Assembly: GCA_964416365.1 (NCBI GenBank)
Contig: CAYQDO010000002.1
Location: 1-57,726 of the forward strand
Length of the DNA stretch: 57,726 nt
Direction of reading: 5' to 3'
Source of the DNA: DUUS01 sp964416365
Lineage (GTDB): Bacteria; Bacillota_I; Bacilli_A; RF39; UBA660
Both the position numbers and the translations under genes were made by a program. Positions 39,969 through 48,339 of this stretch are shown one piece after another (the first letter of the stretch is position 1; each line of letters begins with the position of its first letter). The notes below the pieces were generated by a model. The model saw nothing but the letters and a program-made list of their open reading frames with translations, was not told where the DNA came from and did not search any database.

Positions 39969-41708
39969 TTATTTTTCAAAAATAGGTTCGTTATTTATTT
40001 CCGACTTTTCAGAAGATATATAATTAACAAATCTGAAGTTTTCCATACTAATATCTTCAAGAATTAGTTTATTATCTTTATATTCAAAAGTTAGATTAAT
40101 AATTTGAAATTCACCTTCTTGTTTATCCGGATTATTATCAAGCTCAACTTTAATTTTAGTATTTTTGTCCAAAACACTAAAACTTTTAGATTCCATATCT
40201 ATTAAACTAATTTTAAAACTTGGATCAAAATTTAATTCGTTAGGAAAATATTTTTTTAGTAAAGATTCTTGATTATTAATTATTTCATACAATTCTTTAC
40301 TATAGGATTTATAACCTGAATCTAGTAATTCATTTCCAATATTATAACCTTTTTCAATAGTCATGAAGGCATCAATTAAAAGACCAAATGTTTGATCTTC
40401 CAAAAAAGATTTTTGATATTTTTTTTCAAAAATGTGGGTAAGGTCATCAATAATCTGATAGCTCAAGAAATCAACATTATTGTTACCTCTGTAGACATAC
40501 ATTAATCGATGATATAAATCTAACCTCGAAAATATATCTAATACTTCTTCCTCTGTGAATCCCAATTCCAATACAGCATTCATGAGGATGACTATTTTGC
40601 TTTCAGATTGATGAGCTTCAAGCATTAGCTCTGACCCAAAAATGTAAGTATATAAGTCAACTATTTTTTGATCTCTAGTATAAGAATAACAATCAGTATA
40701 TCCTATATCTTGCGTAAAAGAACTAACTAAACCTTCTTCAAAAAGACTTCCATTTATAGGATTAGGCAAACCATATATATCATTAAAAAATTTACCTTCC
40801 TGAAAAGTTACAATAGCATGGCAAGTATAATCGCTTCTACTTCCATTAAAATGCTCAAATTCATGATAGATAGTAGATTCCTTCTCAGCCTGCTTTAAAA
40901 CTACAATTTCTGGGGTATTAGCATAATACCCCGCATAAGTTTCATCAGGATATGGTTCTCTTTCCAAATAATTTAAGATACTTAATTTATTGAAATAATC
41001 ATCAAAGTTTATATAATTTTTAGCTAACATCAAACGAGGAAAAGTACTAATACCTATCCTTTTAGCATAATCGGGAATATTATTGTTATTTTCCATAACT
41101 AAGCACATATGATTGAATAATTCTTGATTTTCCATAATAATTTCTTGGAATTGTTCCATGTTATATTTTTCAATATTAATTTGCGTCTGCTTTAATATTT
41201 CATCTTGATTGTTTTCCATTATTTCAGGCTGAATACCTGCGGTTTGTTCAGTCGTATTGGGTAAGTTAAAGTCTTGTTCATCAATTTCTTCTTTGATAGT
41301 TATTTCTGCGGCGATTTCCTTATTTTCATCATATTCATCAATTATTTCATCAAATATATCTTTTTGTTCGGGAGTTGGCTCTGCTATGTTTTCAATACTA
41401 AAATTCGGTAAATTATCAATAGATTTGAGATCTTCTTTTTTTATAGCACAACCAGTTAATGATGTTAAAGTAATATTTAATCCTAATATTATAGATAGAG
41501 CTTTAATATTAATTTTATTACGTAAATATACTTTTTTAAGATCTATATATAATAGTTGATTTAATCTTTCGTTCTCTTGATCACCAATATAATTAAAATT
41601 TTCCTGTTCATCTTTAACATAGAAAATCCATTTATCTAAAAGATAATCCCTTTTTACGTAATAATTAATACCATTTAAATTAACTACACTTATAAAATTT
41701 TGATCCAT
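39969..41708 (-). CDS. Putative lipoprotein zinc metallopeptidase (HEFEH motif), unassigned family
   Basis: A 579-residue protein with an unusual layout: about 68 cytoplasmic residues containing NGINYYVKRDYLLDKWIFYV, then a hydrophobic helix ending in a lipobox (SLTGC, Cys 87), a Glu-rich spacer to about 180, and an extracellular domain with IYHEFEHFNG (HEFEH 282-286) and FEEGLVSS about 40 residues later, a gluzincin-like HExxH...E arrangement. A C-terminal beta-rich part follows. Zinc protease activity and lipidation are inferred. GGAGTAGG ribosome binding site. Confidence 0.6.
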   Translation of the reverse strand: MDQNFISVVNLNGINYYVKRDYLLDKWIFYVKDEQENFNYIGDQENERLNQLLYIDLKKVYLRNKINIKALSIILGLNITLTSLTGCAIKKEDLKSIDNLPNFSIENIAEPTPEQKDIFDEIIDEYDENKEIAAEITIKEEIDEQDFNLPNTTEQTAGIQPEIMENNQDEILKQTQINIEKYNMEQFQEIIMENQELFNHMCLVMENNNNIPDYAKRIGISTFPRLMLAKNYINFDDYFNKLSILNYLEREPYPDETYAGYYANTPEIVVLKQAEKESTIYHEFEHFNGSRSDYTCHAIVTFQEGKFFNDIYGLPNPINGSLFEEGLVSSFTQDIGYTDCYSYTRDQKIVDLYTYIFGSELMLEAHQSESKIVILMNAVLELGFTEEEVLDIFSRLDLYHRLMYVYRGNNNVDFLSYQIIDDLTHIFEKKYQKSFLEDQTFGLLIDAFMTIEKGYNIGNELLDSGYKSYSKELYEIINNQESLLKKYFPNELNFDPSFKISLIDMESKSFSVLDKNTKIKVELDNNPDKQEGEFQIINLTFEYKDNKLILEDISMENFRFVNYISSEKSEINNEPIFEK

Positions 41709-42057
41709 ATCCTACTCCTTATTTATTTTCTTTATTTAAACAAAAATCGATTTGCGAACTTCCAAATTCATATATTGGAGCATATGGAAATATCATTAAA
41801 TATTTGATCTAATTGCTCTTTAATTTGATCATTATTAAAGGGTGTAGCTAGAACCGCTCCGACTATACAATATATTATAACATATTAAATTTAGAAAAAA
41901 AATAAAGACTATAAAATAGTCTTTAAAACCTATGTTGAATGTCATTCCTTTTTAAAATCTTTCTTGTTTTAGCTGCCATATATCCGAGATTCCCTTTTTG
42001 ATGACAATTGTTTTACCATAAATTATTTTTTTTCAATTTTGTGTAAAAATTAAATGG
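41709..42057. other. Intergenic region between lepA and the metallopeptidase gene
   Basis: It holds the lepA terminator (41894-41924). On the minus strand one can read an 18-codon basic ORF (41978-41922, MAAKTRKILKRN) that ends in the terminator and has only a distant AAAGGGA. Closer to the metallopeptidase gene there is a start-less frame (VLATPFNNDQIKEQLDQI, about 41866-41770). Neither is convincing, and no structured RNA is recognised. Confidence 0.4.
41894..41924 (-). terminator. Terminator of lepA
   Basis: AAAGACTA / TAGTCTTT with a 5-nt loop, followed by an interrupted T-run on the minus strand. Confidence 0.75.
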
Positions 42058-43836
42058 TTATCTTTCCGTTTTTAAAATACTTAAGAATGCTTCAGGAGGT
42101 ATTTCAACACTACCAACCATTTTCATTCTTTTCTTACCTTCTTTTTGTTTTTCTAATAGTTTTCTTTTACGAGTGATATCTCCACCATAACATTTAGCTA
42201 AAACATTTTTACGCATGGCACTGATATTTTCTCTAGCAATTACTTTTGAGCCAATACTAGCTTGGATAGGAACTTCAAATAATTGTCTAGGAATAATGTC
42301 TCTTAAATTTTTAGTAATAGTCCTTCCTCTTTGATAAGCAGTATCCTTATGAACTATAACACTTAAGGCATCTACTATTTCCCCATTAAGAAGAATATCC
42401 ATCTTAACTAAATCACTTTCTTTATACCCGGCTAATTCATAATCAAATGAAGCATATCCTTTAGTATAACTTTTTAAACGATCAAAAAAGTCATAAACTA
42501 TTTCGGCTAAAGGCAGTTCATAATGAATATTGACTCTTTTCGAATCAATGTATTCCGTAGTTATGTAGTGTCCTCTTTTATCTTGGCATAATTCCATGAT
42601 AGTTCCGATGTAATCACTTGGAACAAAGATACTAGCTTTTACATAGGGCTCGCTTATTGACTCGATTTTAACTCGATCTGGCATTTCACATGGATTATCA
42701 ATATATATTTCTTCTCCATCAGTTAATAAAATTTTATATACAACAGATGGACTAGTGGCTATAATATCAATACCAAATTCTCTTTTAATTCTTTCTTCAA
42801 TAATTTCTAAATGTAATAACCCTAAGAAACCACATCTAAAACCAAATCCTAATGCTTCACTGGTTTCTGGCTCAAAAGTAAAGGAAGCATCATTAAGTTT
42901 TAGTTTTTCTAAAGCTTCTTTTAATGATTCAAACTTGTTTGGTTCTATGGGATAAATACCTGAAAAAACCATTGGTTTCATTATTTGATAACCCGGAAGA
43001 GGATTACTAGCTTTCATTCTCTTTGTTGTTATTGTATCTCCCACTCTAACCACATCAATATTTTTAATACTAGCACTAATCCATCCTACTGAACCAGCTT
43101 TTAAAGATTTTACTCGCGTTTCATCTGGTTTATTAACTCCTATTTCAACAACTTCATATTCTGCACCAGTTGCCATCATTTTAATAGTATCTTTTTCATT
43201 TATTTCACCAGATTTAACAGCAATTGAGGCAATAACCCCTCGGTATGAATCAAAATATGAATCAAAAATTAAAGCTTTTGTTTCTTTAGAATTATCTTCT
43301 TTTGGAGCAGGAATTCTATCAATAATGGCATCTAACATCTCTAAAACACCTACACCGGTTTTGGCACTACAAAGAAGAATTTCATTATTGGTAAAACCAA
43401 ACATATCGTGTAGTTCTTTTTGGACACGAGGAACATCCGCATTTGGTAAATCAATTTTATTTATTACCGGAATAATTGTTAAATTATTATTTAAAGCTAA
43501 AAAAAGATTAGCTAAAGTTTGCGCTTCTACCCCTTGGGCAGCATCCACAACTAAAAGAGCACCTTCACAAGCAGCTAAACTTCTTGATACTTCATATGAA
43601 AAATCGACATGCCCCGGAGTATCTATTAAATGCAATGTGTGCCCTTTGTACTCTAACTCTACAGTATTTAATTTAATTGTAATACCACGTTCTCTTTCAA
43701 TATCCATGCTATCTAAAAGCTGTGGTTTCATATTTCTTTTATCAACAACCCCAGTAAGCTCTAAAATTCGATCGGCTAAAGTGCTTTTACCGTGATCAAT
43801 ATGAGCAATAATACAAAAATTGCGAATTTTTTCCAT
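42058..43836 (-). CDS. lepA: Elongation factor 4 (LepA)
   Basis: Translational GTPase acting on stalled or back-translocated ribosomes. G1 AHIDHGKSTLADRI, G2/G3 with ERERGITIKLNTVEL and DTPGHVDFSYEVSRSL, G4 NKIDLPNAD and G5 CSAKTG; the LepA-specific C-terminal domain ends DITRKRKLLEKQKEGKKRMK. ATG 43836 follows AGGTGAT by 7 nt; the GTG at 43848 is within this site. Length 592 residues is normal. Confidence 0.97.
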   Translation of the reverse strand: MEKIRNFCIIAHIDHGKSTLADRILELTGVVDKRNMKPQLLDSMDIERERGITIKLNTVELEYKGHTLHLIDTPGHVDFSYEVSRSLAACEGALLVVDAAQGVEAQTLANLFLALNNNLTIIPVINKIDLPNADVPRVQKELHDMFGFTNNEILLCSAKTGVGVLEMLDAIIDRIPAPKEDNSKETKALIFDSYFDSYRGVIASIAVKSGEINEKDTIKMMATGAEYEVVEIGVNKPDETRVKSLKAGSVGWISASIKNIDVVRVGDTITTKRMKASNPLPGYQIMKPMVFSGIYPIEPNKFESLKEALEKLKLNDASFTFEPETSEALGFGFRCGFLGLLHLEIIEERIKREFGIDIIATSPSVVYKILLTDGEEIYIDNPCEMPDRVKIESISEPYVKASIFVPSDYIGTIMELCQDKRGHYITTEYIDSKRVNIHYELPLAEIVYDFFDRLKSYTKGYASFDYELAGYKESDLVKMDILLNGEIVDALSVIVHKDTAYQRGRTITKNLRDIIPRQLFEVPIQASIGSKVIARENISAMRKNVLAKCYGGDITRKRKLLEKQKEGKKRMKMVGSVEIPPEAFLSILKTER

Positions 43837-43879
43837 CGTGTCAATCACCTAGAGGTAATTTTATCATATATCACAAAAA

Positions 43880-44395
43880 TTATAAATGTTTTTCCATTAG
43901 TTTTTCTTCTCTTAAATAGCTTTTATAAAATTTATCATCTAAACTATATAAATAATCCAAAATATCATTTAATTCAGTTTTGCTTTGCTCTTTAAAATTT
44001 CGGCTTAATAATAATTTTAAAAACTCATTATTATTTTTATTTTTATAAATATAATAGATATTATCTTTAAATTGGGGTATTCCTTTGAAAGAATTAAAGA
44101 CAATCATAATCACTTTCTTATCTGATATGGTAGTGAGATAATCCAAAATAATAAAACTGTCTTCTATAGTGTTATTTGGTTCGTGATTAAAATCTAAATA
44201 TAGAATATTATTTTTGCTTTCTAAAATAACATAACTTTTTAAATTATTAGTTATATTATTAAATGTTTCAATTAATTCATAAGTGTCTTTATCTTTCGTA
44301 ATATCAATAATTAAATCTTCTATGTATGTTTTAAATTTACTGTTCCATAAATAATAAAAAGTGTATGGATTCATTAAAGTAATATATTTTTTCAT
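43880..44395 (-). CDS. Hypothetical protein, 171 aa
   Basis: A soluble, Asn/Lys/Ile-rich protein starting MKKYITLMNPYTFYYLWNSK, with alternating strands and helices (SYVILESKNNILYLDF, KKVIMIVFNS) suggesting a Rossmann-like alpha/beta fold. No motif recognised and no signal peptide. AAGTGA ribosome binding site 5 nt before the ATG. It lies between alaS and lepA on the same strand. It does not resemble the missing AlaRS C-terminal domain (no DHHA1 GGG/GGR motif). Confidence 0.6.
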   Translation of the reverse strand: MKKYITLMNPYTFYYLWNSKFKTYIEDLIIDITKDKDTYELIETFNNITNNLKSYVILESKNNILYLDFNHEPNNTIEDSFIILDYLTTISDKKVIMIVFNSFKGIPQFKDNIYYIYKNKNNNEFLKLLLSRNFKEQSKTELNDILDYLYSLDDKFYKSYLREEKLMEKHL

Positions 44396-44469
44396 AATTC
44401 ACTTCCAAATATATATATTAATATTTTATTTAAAATTCCTTTAAAAAAATATTGAATTCCTTCAATATT

Positions 44470-46227
44470 TTAAATTAAATTAGCTTTAATTCTTCTAATA
44501 CCTGCTGAGGATGCTTCTTCTTTAAGGATTTTGAATGTTCCTAGTTCATTAGTATTTCTAACATGTGGTCCACCACATAATTCTTTGGATATTTCACCAA
44601 TTTTATAAACAGTAACAATATTAGGATAACGCTCGATAAACATACATTCTGCTCCAGAATTAATAGCTTCTTCTTTAGGCATTTCGATTACTTCAACATT
44701 TATAGAATCTTTTATCCAATTATTTACGATATCTTCAACTTCTTTTAACTCTTCAGGAGTAACTTTTTGATTATGATTAAAGTCGAATCTTAAGCGTTCT
44801 GCCGTAATATTTGATCCTCTTTGATGAACGTCATTGCCTAAAACCTTTTTTAAAGCCGCATTTAATAAATGGGAAGCTGTATGTAGTTTAGTTTCAGCTT
44901 CAGAATCACCAGCTAAACCACCTTTAAATTTATGTTCCGCTCCTACTCTTGATTTTTCTTGATGTTCTTTAAATTTAGTTGTAAAGCCTTCTGTATCTAC
45001 AGTAAACCCATATTCCCTAGCTAGCTCTACAGTAAGTTCGATTGGAAAGCCATAGGTATCATATAATTTAAAAGCATTTGTAGCATCAATAACTTTATGA
45101 TTAATGTCCAAATTACGAATTAATTTTTCTAGTTCTCTAAGTCCTTTTTCTAAAGTATGATTAAATTTTTCTTTTTCTTTGGTAAGCTCATTTAAAATTA
45201 TCTCTTGGTTTTGAATAAGCTCATTATAATAATTAGCGTATTTATTAATGATAATTTCAGCTATTTCTCTTTCCCAATTCTTACCTGAATCAATATTTAA
45301 TTTACGAGCATGTCTTAGCGCTCTTCTAATTAATCTTCTTAAAATATAACCTTGATCAGTATTAGATGGTTTAATGCCTGATGGATCACCAAGAATAAAG
45401 ACCGCAGATCTTATATGATCAGCGATAATCCTCATTGATACTTCATTTCCTTGGTATGGAAGATTGGCTATTTCTTCAATCTTTTTAATGACATCAATCC
45501 AAACGGAAGATAAATAGTTATCATTAACACCTTCTAAGATGGCACTAACTCTTTCATAACCCATTCCAGTATCGACATTTTTATTTTCCAGTTCACTTAT
45601 TTGACCTTCTGGTGATTTGTAATATTCCATAAAGACATTATTCCAAATTTCTACCCAGCGGTCATCTTCGGAATCAAATTTTTCCGGAACTGGATCATTA
45701 CTTCTCCAGTAGAAGATTTCCGTATCTCCCCCACAAGGACCAGAATCTCCAGCAATCCAGAAGTTATTTTCGACTCCTAAATAAGCAATTCTTTCTTTTT
45801 TAATACCTAGTCTTTGCCAGACACTAGCACTTACCTCATCACGAGGAATTTGATCATTACCAGCAAAAATCGTTACTGCTAATCTTTCGACAGGAATATT
45901 TAAAACCTTAGTTAAAAATTCATAACTATAGTTAATAGATTCTTCTTTAAAATAATCTCCTAATGACCAGTTACCAAGCATTTCAAAAAAAGTATGGTGC
46001 GTCTTATCACCAACCGCATCTAAGTCATTGGTTCTAATACATTTTTGATAACTAACCAGTCTAGTTCCATAAGGATGATTTTTACCCATCAAATAAGGGA
46101 TTAAAGGTTGCATTCCGGCAGTATTAAACAAAACAGACGGATCATTTTCTGGAACGACTGGGGCTGAAGGAATATGTTTATGTCCTTTCTCAATAAAGAA
46201 ATTGATATATAAGTCTCTCAAATTCAT
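44470..46227 (-). CDS. alaS: Alanine--tRNA ligase, short form without DHHA1/C-Ala domain
   Basis: Class II synthetase. Catalytic domain with FNTAGMQPLIPYLMG and QKCIRTNDLDAVG, tRNA-recognition helices (about 250-380) and the second-shell editing domain with HTASHLLNAALKKVLG and CGGPHVRNTNELGTFKI, which hydrolyses Ser/Gly-tRNA-Ala. The protein stops 25 residues later at 585; usual bacterial AlaRS has about 870 residues with a C-terminal DHHA1/C-Ala domain for dimerisation and tRNA elbow contact. ATG 46227, 8 nt after AGGAAG; GTG 46236 is in frame but overlaps this site. Confidence 0.95.
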   Translation of the reverse strand: MNLRDLYINFFIEKGHKHIPSAPVVPENDPSVLFNTAGMQPLIPYLMGKNHPYGTRLVSYQKCIRTNDLDAVGDKTHHTFFEMLGNWSLGDYFKEESINYSYEFLTKVLNIPVERLAVTIFAGNDQIPRDEVSASVWQRLGIKKERIAYLGVENNFWIAGDSGPCGGDTEIFYWRSNDPVPEKFDSEDDRWVEIWNNVFMEYYKSPEGQISELENKNVDTGMGYERVSAILEGVNDNYLSSVWIDVIKKIEEIANLPYQGNEVSMRIIADHIRSAVFILGDPSGIKPSNTDQGYILRRLIRRALRHARKLNIDSGKNWEREIAEIIINKYANYYNELIQNQEIILNELTKEKEKFNHTLEKGLRELEKLIRNLDINHKVIDATNAFKLYDTYGFPIELTVELAREYGFTVDTEGFTTKFKEHQEKSRVGAEHKFKGGLAGDSEAETKLHTASHLLNAALKKVLGNDVHQRGSNITAERLRFDFNHNQKVTPEELKEVEDIVNNWIKDSINVEVIEMPKEEAINSGAECMFIERYPNIVTVYKIGEISKELCGGPHVRNTNELGTFKILKEEASSAGIRRIKANLI

Positions 46228-46229
46228 GA

Positions 46230-46247
46230 AGTTCACTTCCTTGAACT
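46230..46247 (-). promoter_or_regulatory. Hairpin presenting the alaS ribosome binding site in its loop
   Basis: Perfect 6-bp palindrome AGTTCA...TGAACT whose 6-nt loop is AGGAAG, the alaS Shine-Dalgarno sequence. A TATAAT lies just upstream (about 46256-46251), so the palindrome falls at the transcript start. E. coli AlaRS binds a palindrome at its own promoter, so autoregulation is conceivable but unproven. Confidence 0.45.
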
Positions 46248-46285
46248 AGATTATATCATGAAAAGAATTATTTGAAAATAAGGTT

Positions 46286-46714
46286 TTACAAAGTATTTAG
46301 TTTAATAATTTCTTCACAGTACTGACAACTATATTCTTTTGTTTTTCTATTAATTAAATTAAAGTGATTTTTAATATCATTTTCTACGGATGTGACACAT
46401 CTAGGATTTTTACATTTTATTTGATTAATTTCCTTTGGTAAAGATGGATGATATTTTTTTACTATATTTCCTTTATCTATAATATTAATAGTAATATTAT
46501 TATGAATAATACTTAAAATATCCAGATTCATATCGATTTCATTTTCAATCTTAATGATATCTTTCCATCCCATTTTTTGACTAGGCACATTCATTAGTAA
46601 TGCCACTCTGTATTTAACTTTATCTAAGTTTAAGAAGTGAAAAATTTTAATTCCTTCTCCTTGAGGAATATGATCAATTACTAAACCTTTATCAATGCTT
46701 GTTACTTTTAACAT
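46286..46714 (-). CDS. pyrI: Aspartate carbamoyltransferase regulatory subunit
   Basis: Nucleotide-binding regulatory chain of ATCase: DHIPQGEGIKIFHFLNL (nucleotide pocket region), VALLMNVPSQKMGWKDIIKIE, and the C-terminal zinc domain with CKNPRC and CQYC ligands. Length 142 residues. Binding of CTP/UTP or ATP would tune PyrB. The start ATG overlaps the pyrB stop (TAATG). PyrI is absent in Bacillus and found in enterics, archaea and some anaerobic Firmicutes. Confidence 0.94.
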   Translation of the reverse strand: MLKVTSIDKGLVIDHIPQGEGIKIFHFLNLDKVKYRVALLMNVPSQKMGWKDIIKIENEIDMNLDILSIIHNNITINIIDKGNIVKKYHPSLPKEINQIKCKNPRCVTSVENDIKNHFNLINRKTKEYSCQYCEEIIKLNTL

Positions 46715-47640
46715 TATTCCACCTCTATTCCTAAAAATCTTATCATTAATGCCATTCTAACATACATACCAAATTTAGCTTGTTTAAAATAAGCGGCTCT
46801 TGAATCTTCATCTACCTCAGCACTTATTTCATTTACTCTGGGTAGTGGATGTAATATTGTCAAATCTTCTTTAGCGTTTTTTAGTTTTTCTAAATCTAAA
46901 ATAAACATATCTTTTAATCGAATATAATCACTTTCATTAAAGAATCTTTCTTTTTGGACTCTAGTCATATAAAGAATATCTAATTTAGGCATTACCTCTT
47001 CTAAATTGGTACTTTCATAATACTTAAGTTTATTTTTTTCTAAAACTTCTTTTTTAATATAATCGGGAACTTGTAATTCGTCTGGAGATATAAAGATAAA
47101 GGTAATATTTTTATATCTTGCCATTGCCTTTATTAAAGAATGCACAGTGCGCCCAAATTTTAAATCACCACATAAACCAACAACTAAATTATCTAATCTA
47201 CCTTTTAAATTATATATCGTTAATAAATCTGTTAAAGTTTGAGTGGGATGATAATGGCCTCCGTCTCCAGCATTAATAAATGGCACTGAAGATGCATTAG
47301 CTGCTACATAAGCAGAACCTTCCTTTGGATGACGCATAGCAATAATATCAGCATAACAACATATAGTACGAATGGTATCTGCTATGCTTTCACCTTTAGC
47401 TACTGAACTGGAATTGGGTTCAGAAAAACCAATGATTTTTCCTCCTAAACGGAGCATAGCGGCTTCAAAACTAAATCTGGTTCGCGTGCTGGGCTCATAG
47501 AATAAAGTTGCTAATAACTTATTTTCACAGCACTTAGAGTATTTTTCTTCATCTTGAATAATTTGATTAGCTAACTGAATTAAATCTGTGATTTCATCAA
47601 CTGTTAGATCACTTGGATCAATTAATCTTTTTCCTTTCAA
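46714..47640 (-). CDS. pyrB: Aspartate carbamoyltransferase catalytic subunit
   Basis: Condenses carbamoyl phosphate with aspartate, the committed step of pyrimidine synthesis. FYEPSTRTRFSFEAAMLRLGG is the carbamoyl-phosphate site; MRHPKEGSA, HPTQTLTDL and LHPLPRVNEI are the other signatures. Length 308 residues is standard. It starts with TTG preceded by AGGAGG. A leader peptide gene and terminator lie directly upstream, so expression is probably attenuated. Confidence 0.96.
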   Translation of the reverse strand: MKGKRLIDPSDLTVDEITDLIQLANQIIQDEEKYSKCCENKLLATLFYEPSTRTRFSFEAAMLRLGGKIIGFSEPNSSSVAKGESIADTIRTICCYADIIAMRHPKEGSAYVAANASSVPFINAGDGGHYHPTQTLTDLLTIYNLKGRLDNLVVGLCGDLKFGRTVHSLIKAMARYKNITFIFISPDELQVPDYIKKEVLEKNKLKYYESTNLEEVMPKLDILYMTRVQKERFFNESDYIRLKDMFILDLEKLKNAKEDLTILHPLPRVNEISAEVDEDSRAAYFKQAKFGMYVRMALMIRFLGIEVE

Positions 47641-47661
47641 ATAAATACCTCCTATTTATCC

Positions 47662-47697
47662 AAAAAAAATATGAAATAGAAAATTTCATATTTTTTA
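47662..47697 (-). terminator. pyrBI attenuator terminator
   Basis: Perfect 14-bp inverted repeat (AAAAAATATGAAAT and complement) with a 5-nt loop, followed by more T on the minus strand. It lies between the leader peptide stop (inside the 5' arm) and pyrB. Confidence 0.85.
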
Positions 47698-47757
47698 AGA
47701 CAATAATAATTCAGGAAAAACAATAACTGGAATTTTAATCTTTAGGATTTTTTTCAT
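47695..47757 (-). CDS. pyrBI leader peptide (PyrL-like), 20 aa
   Basis: An ORF of 20 codons (MKKILKIKIP...ELLLS) with a strong ribosome binding site (TTAGGAG, 7 nt spacing). Its second half is encoded by U-rich RNA (GUUAUUGUUUUUCC, then UUAUUAUUG). Its stop codon overlaps the 5' arm of the attenuator hairpin, so a ribosome that reaches the stop would block terminator folding. This is the same logic as enteric pyrL: low UTP makes RNA polymerase pause and lets the ribosome catch up. Sequence is unrelated to E. coli PyrL. Confidence 0.75.
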   Translation of the reverse strand: MKKILKIKIPVIVFPELLLS

Positions 47758-47781
47758 ATCATTTCTCCTAACTCTTGTTCC

Positions 47782-47810
47782 ATTATAAAATAAAAAATGA
47801 TTTATGACAA
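47782..47810 (-). promoter_or_regulatory. Sigma-A promoter of the pyrBI operon
   Basis: TTGTCA (47810-47805), 17 bp, TATAAT (47787-47782) on the minus strand. The expected start at about 47775 leaves a leader of about 18 nt before the leader peptide ATG. Confidence 0.8.
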
Positions 47811-47814
47811 GATA

Positions 47815-48288
47815 TTAATTTATAAAAATATATTTCTCATTATCAAGTTTTTTGATTAGAGTTAGATATTTTTGGCATAATTTAAATCCATCTTTCGTTA
47901 TGGACATGGCCACAATTTTTTTATTATTTATATCATCATATAATAATTTAACTAACTTTTGACCATAACCTTTATTACGATAACTATCTTTAATTAAAAT
48001 TGAAGGAATATAATAATAATCAGATTTTTTTAAAAAATGCTTGGAATCAATTTCATAATCATTACTAATTTGGCCATTAATAAACTGATTATATAATTCT
48101 TTAGTTATTGGACATGCACAAACGTAGCCAACAATTAGATTATTATCCACTAATAAGTAAATATCACTATCATCACTATATCTATCATACCAAGAAATAT
48201 CAACCGTTTCATAAGAGTTAAAAGTATCATCAAGTTCTTTTATCTTTTTTTTAATGTCTTTATCAAATTTTGCTTTAATTATTTTCAT
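47815..48288 (-). CDS. GNAT-family N-acetyltransferase
   Basis: A 157-residue acetyltransferase. The acetyl-CoA-binding motif A is SILIKDSYRNKGYGQKLVKLLYDDI (RNKGYG about residues 115-120), preceded by strands with DIYLLVDNNLIVGYVCACPI. The C-terminus (KDGFKLCQKYLTLIKKL) is typical of stand-alone GNATs. The substrate is unknown. ATG 48288 is chosen because AGGTGG lies 6 nt upstream; the GTG at 48297 is part of this site. Confidence 0.82.
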   Translation of the reverse strand: MKIIKAKFDKDIKKKIKELDDTFNSYETVDISWYDRYSDDSDIYLLVDNNLIVGYVCACPITKELYNQFINGQISNDYEIDSKHFLKKSDYYYIPSILIKDSYRNKGYGQKLVKLLYDDINNKKIVAMSITKDGFKLCQKYLTLIKKLDNEKYIFIN

Positions 48289-48313
48289 ATAATCCACCTA
48301 TTTCATTTTATCA

Positions 48314-48339
48314 TAAAAAAGTCCAATAATATTATTGGA
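48314..48339 (-). terminator. Terminator of recO
   Basis: TCCAATAAT / ATTATTGGA stem, then CTTTTTT on the minus strand, overlapping the last codons of recO. It closes the rpsU-to-recO gene run. Confidence 0.75.

Noticed and set aside
41770..41978. Short ORFs in the lepA downstream gap
   Set aside because: One lacks a start codon and the other lacks a well-placed ribosome binding site and overlaps the terminator.
43325..43795. Plus-strand ORF of 156 codons inside lepA
   Set aside because: Antisense to highly conserved GTPase motifs of lepA; no ribosome binding site. A typical mirror ORF.
44395..44470. Frameshift or split gene explaining the short AlaRS
   Set aside because: The gap is only about 75 bp and the next gene shows no DHHA1 motif, so the missing domain is not in the local sequence.
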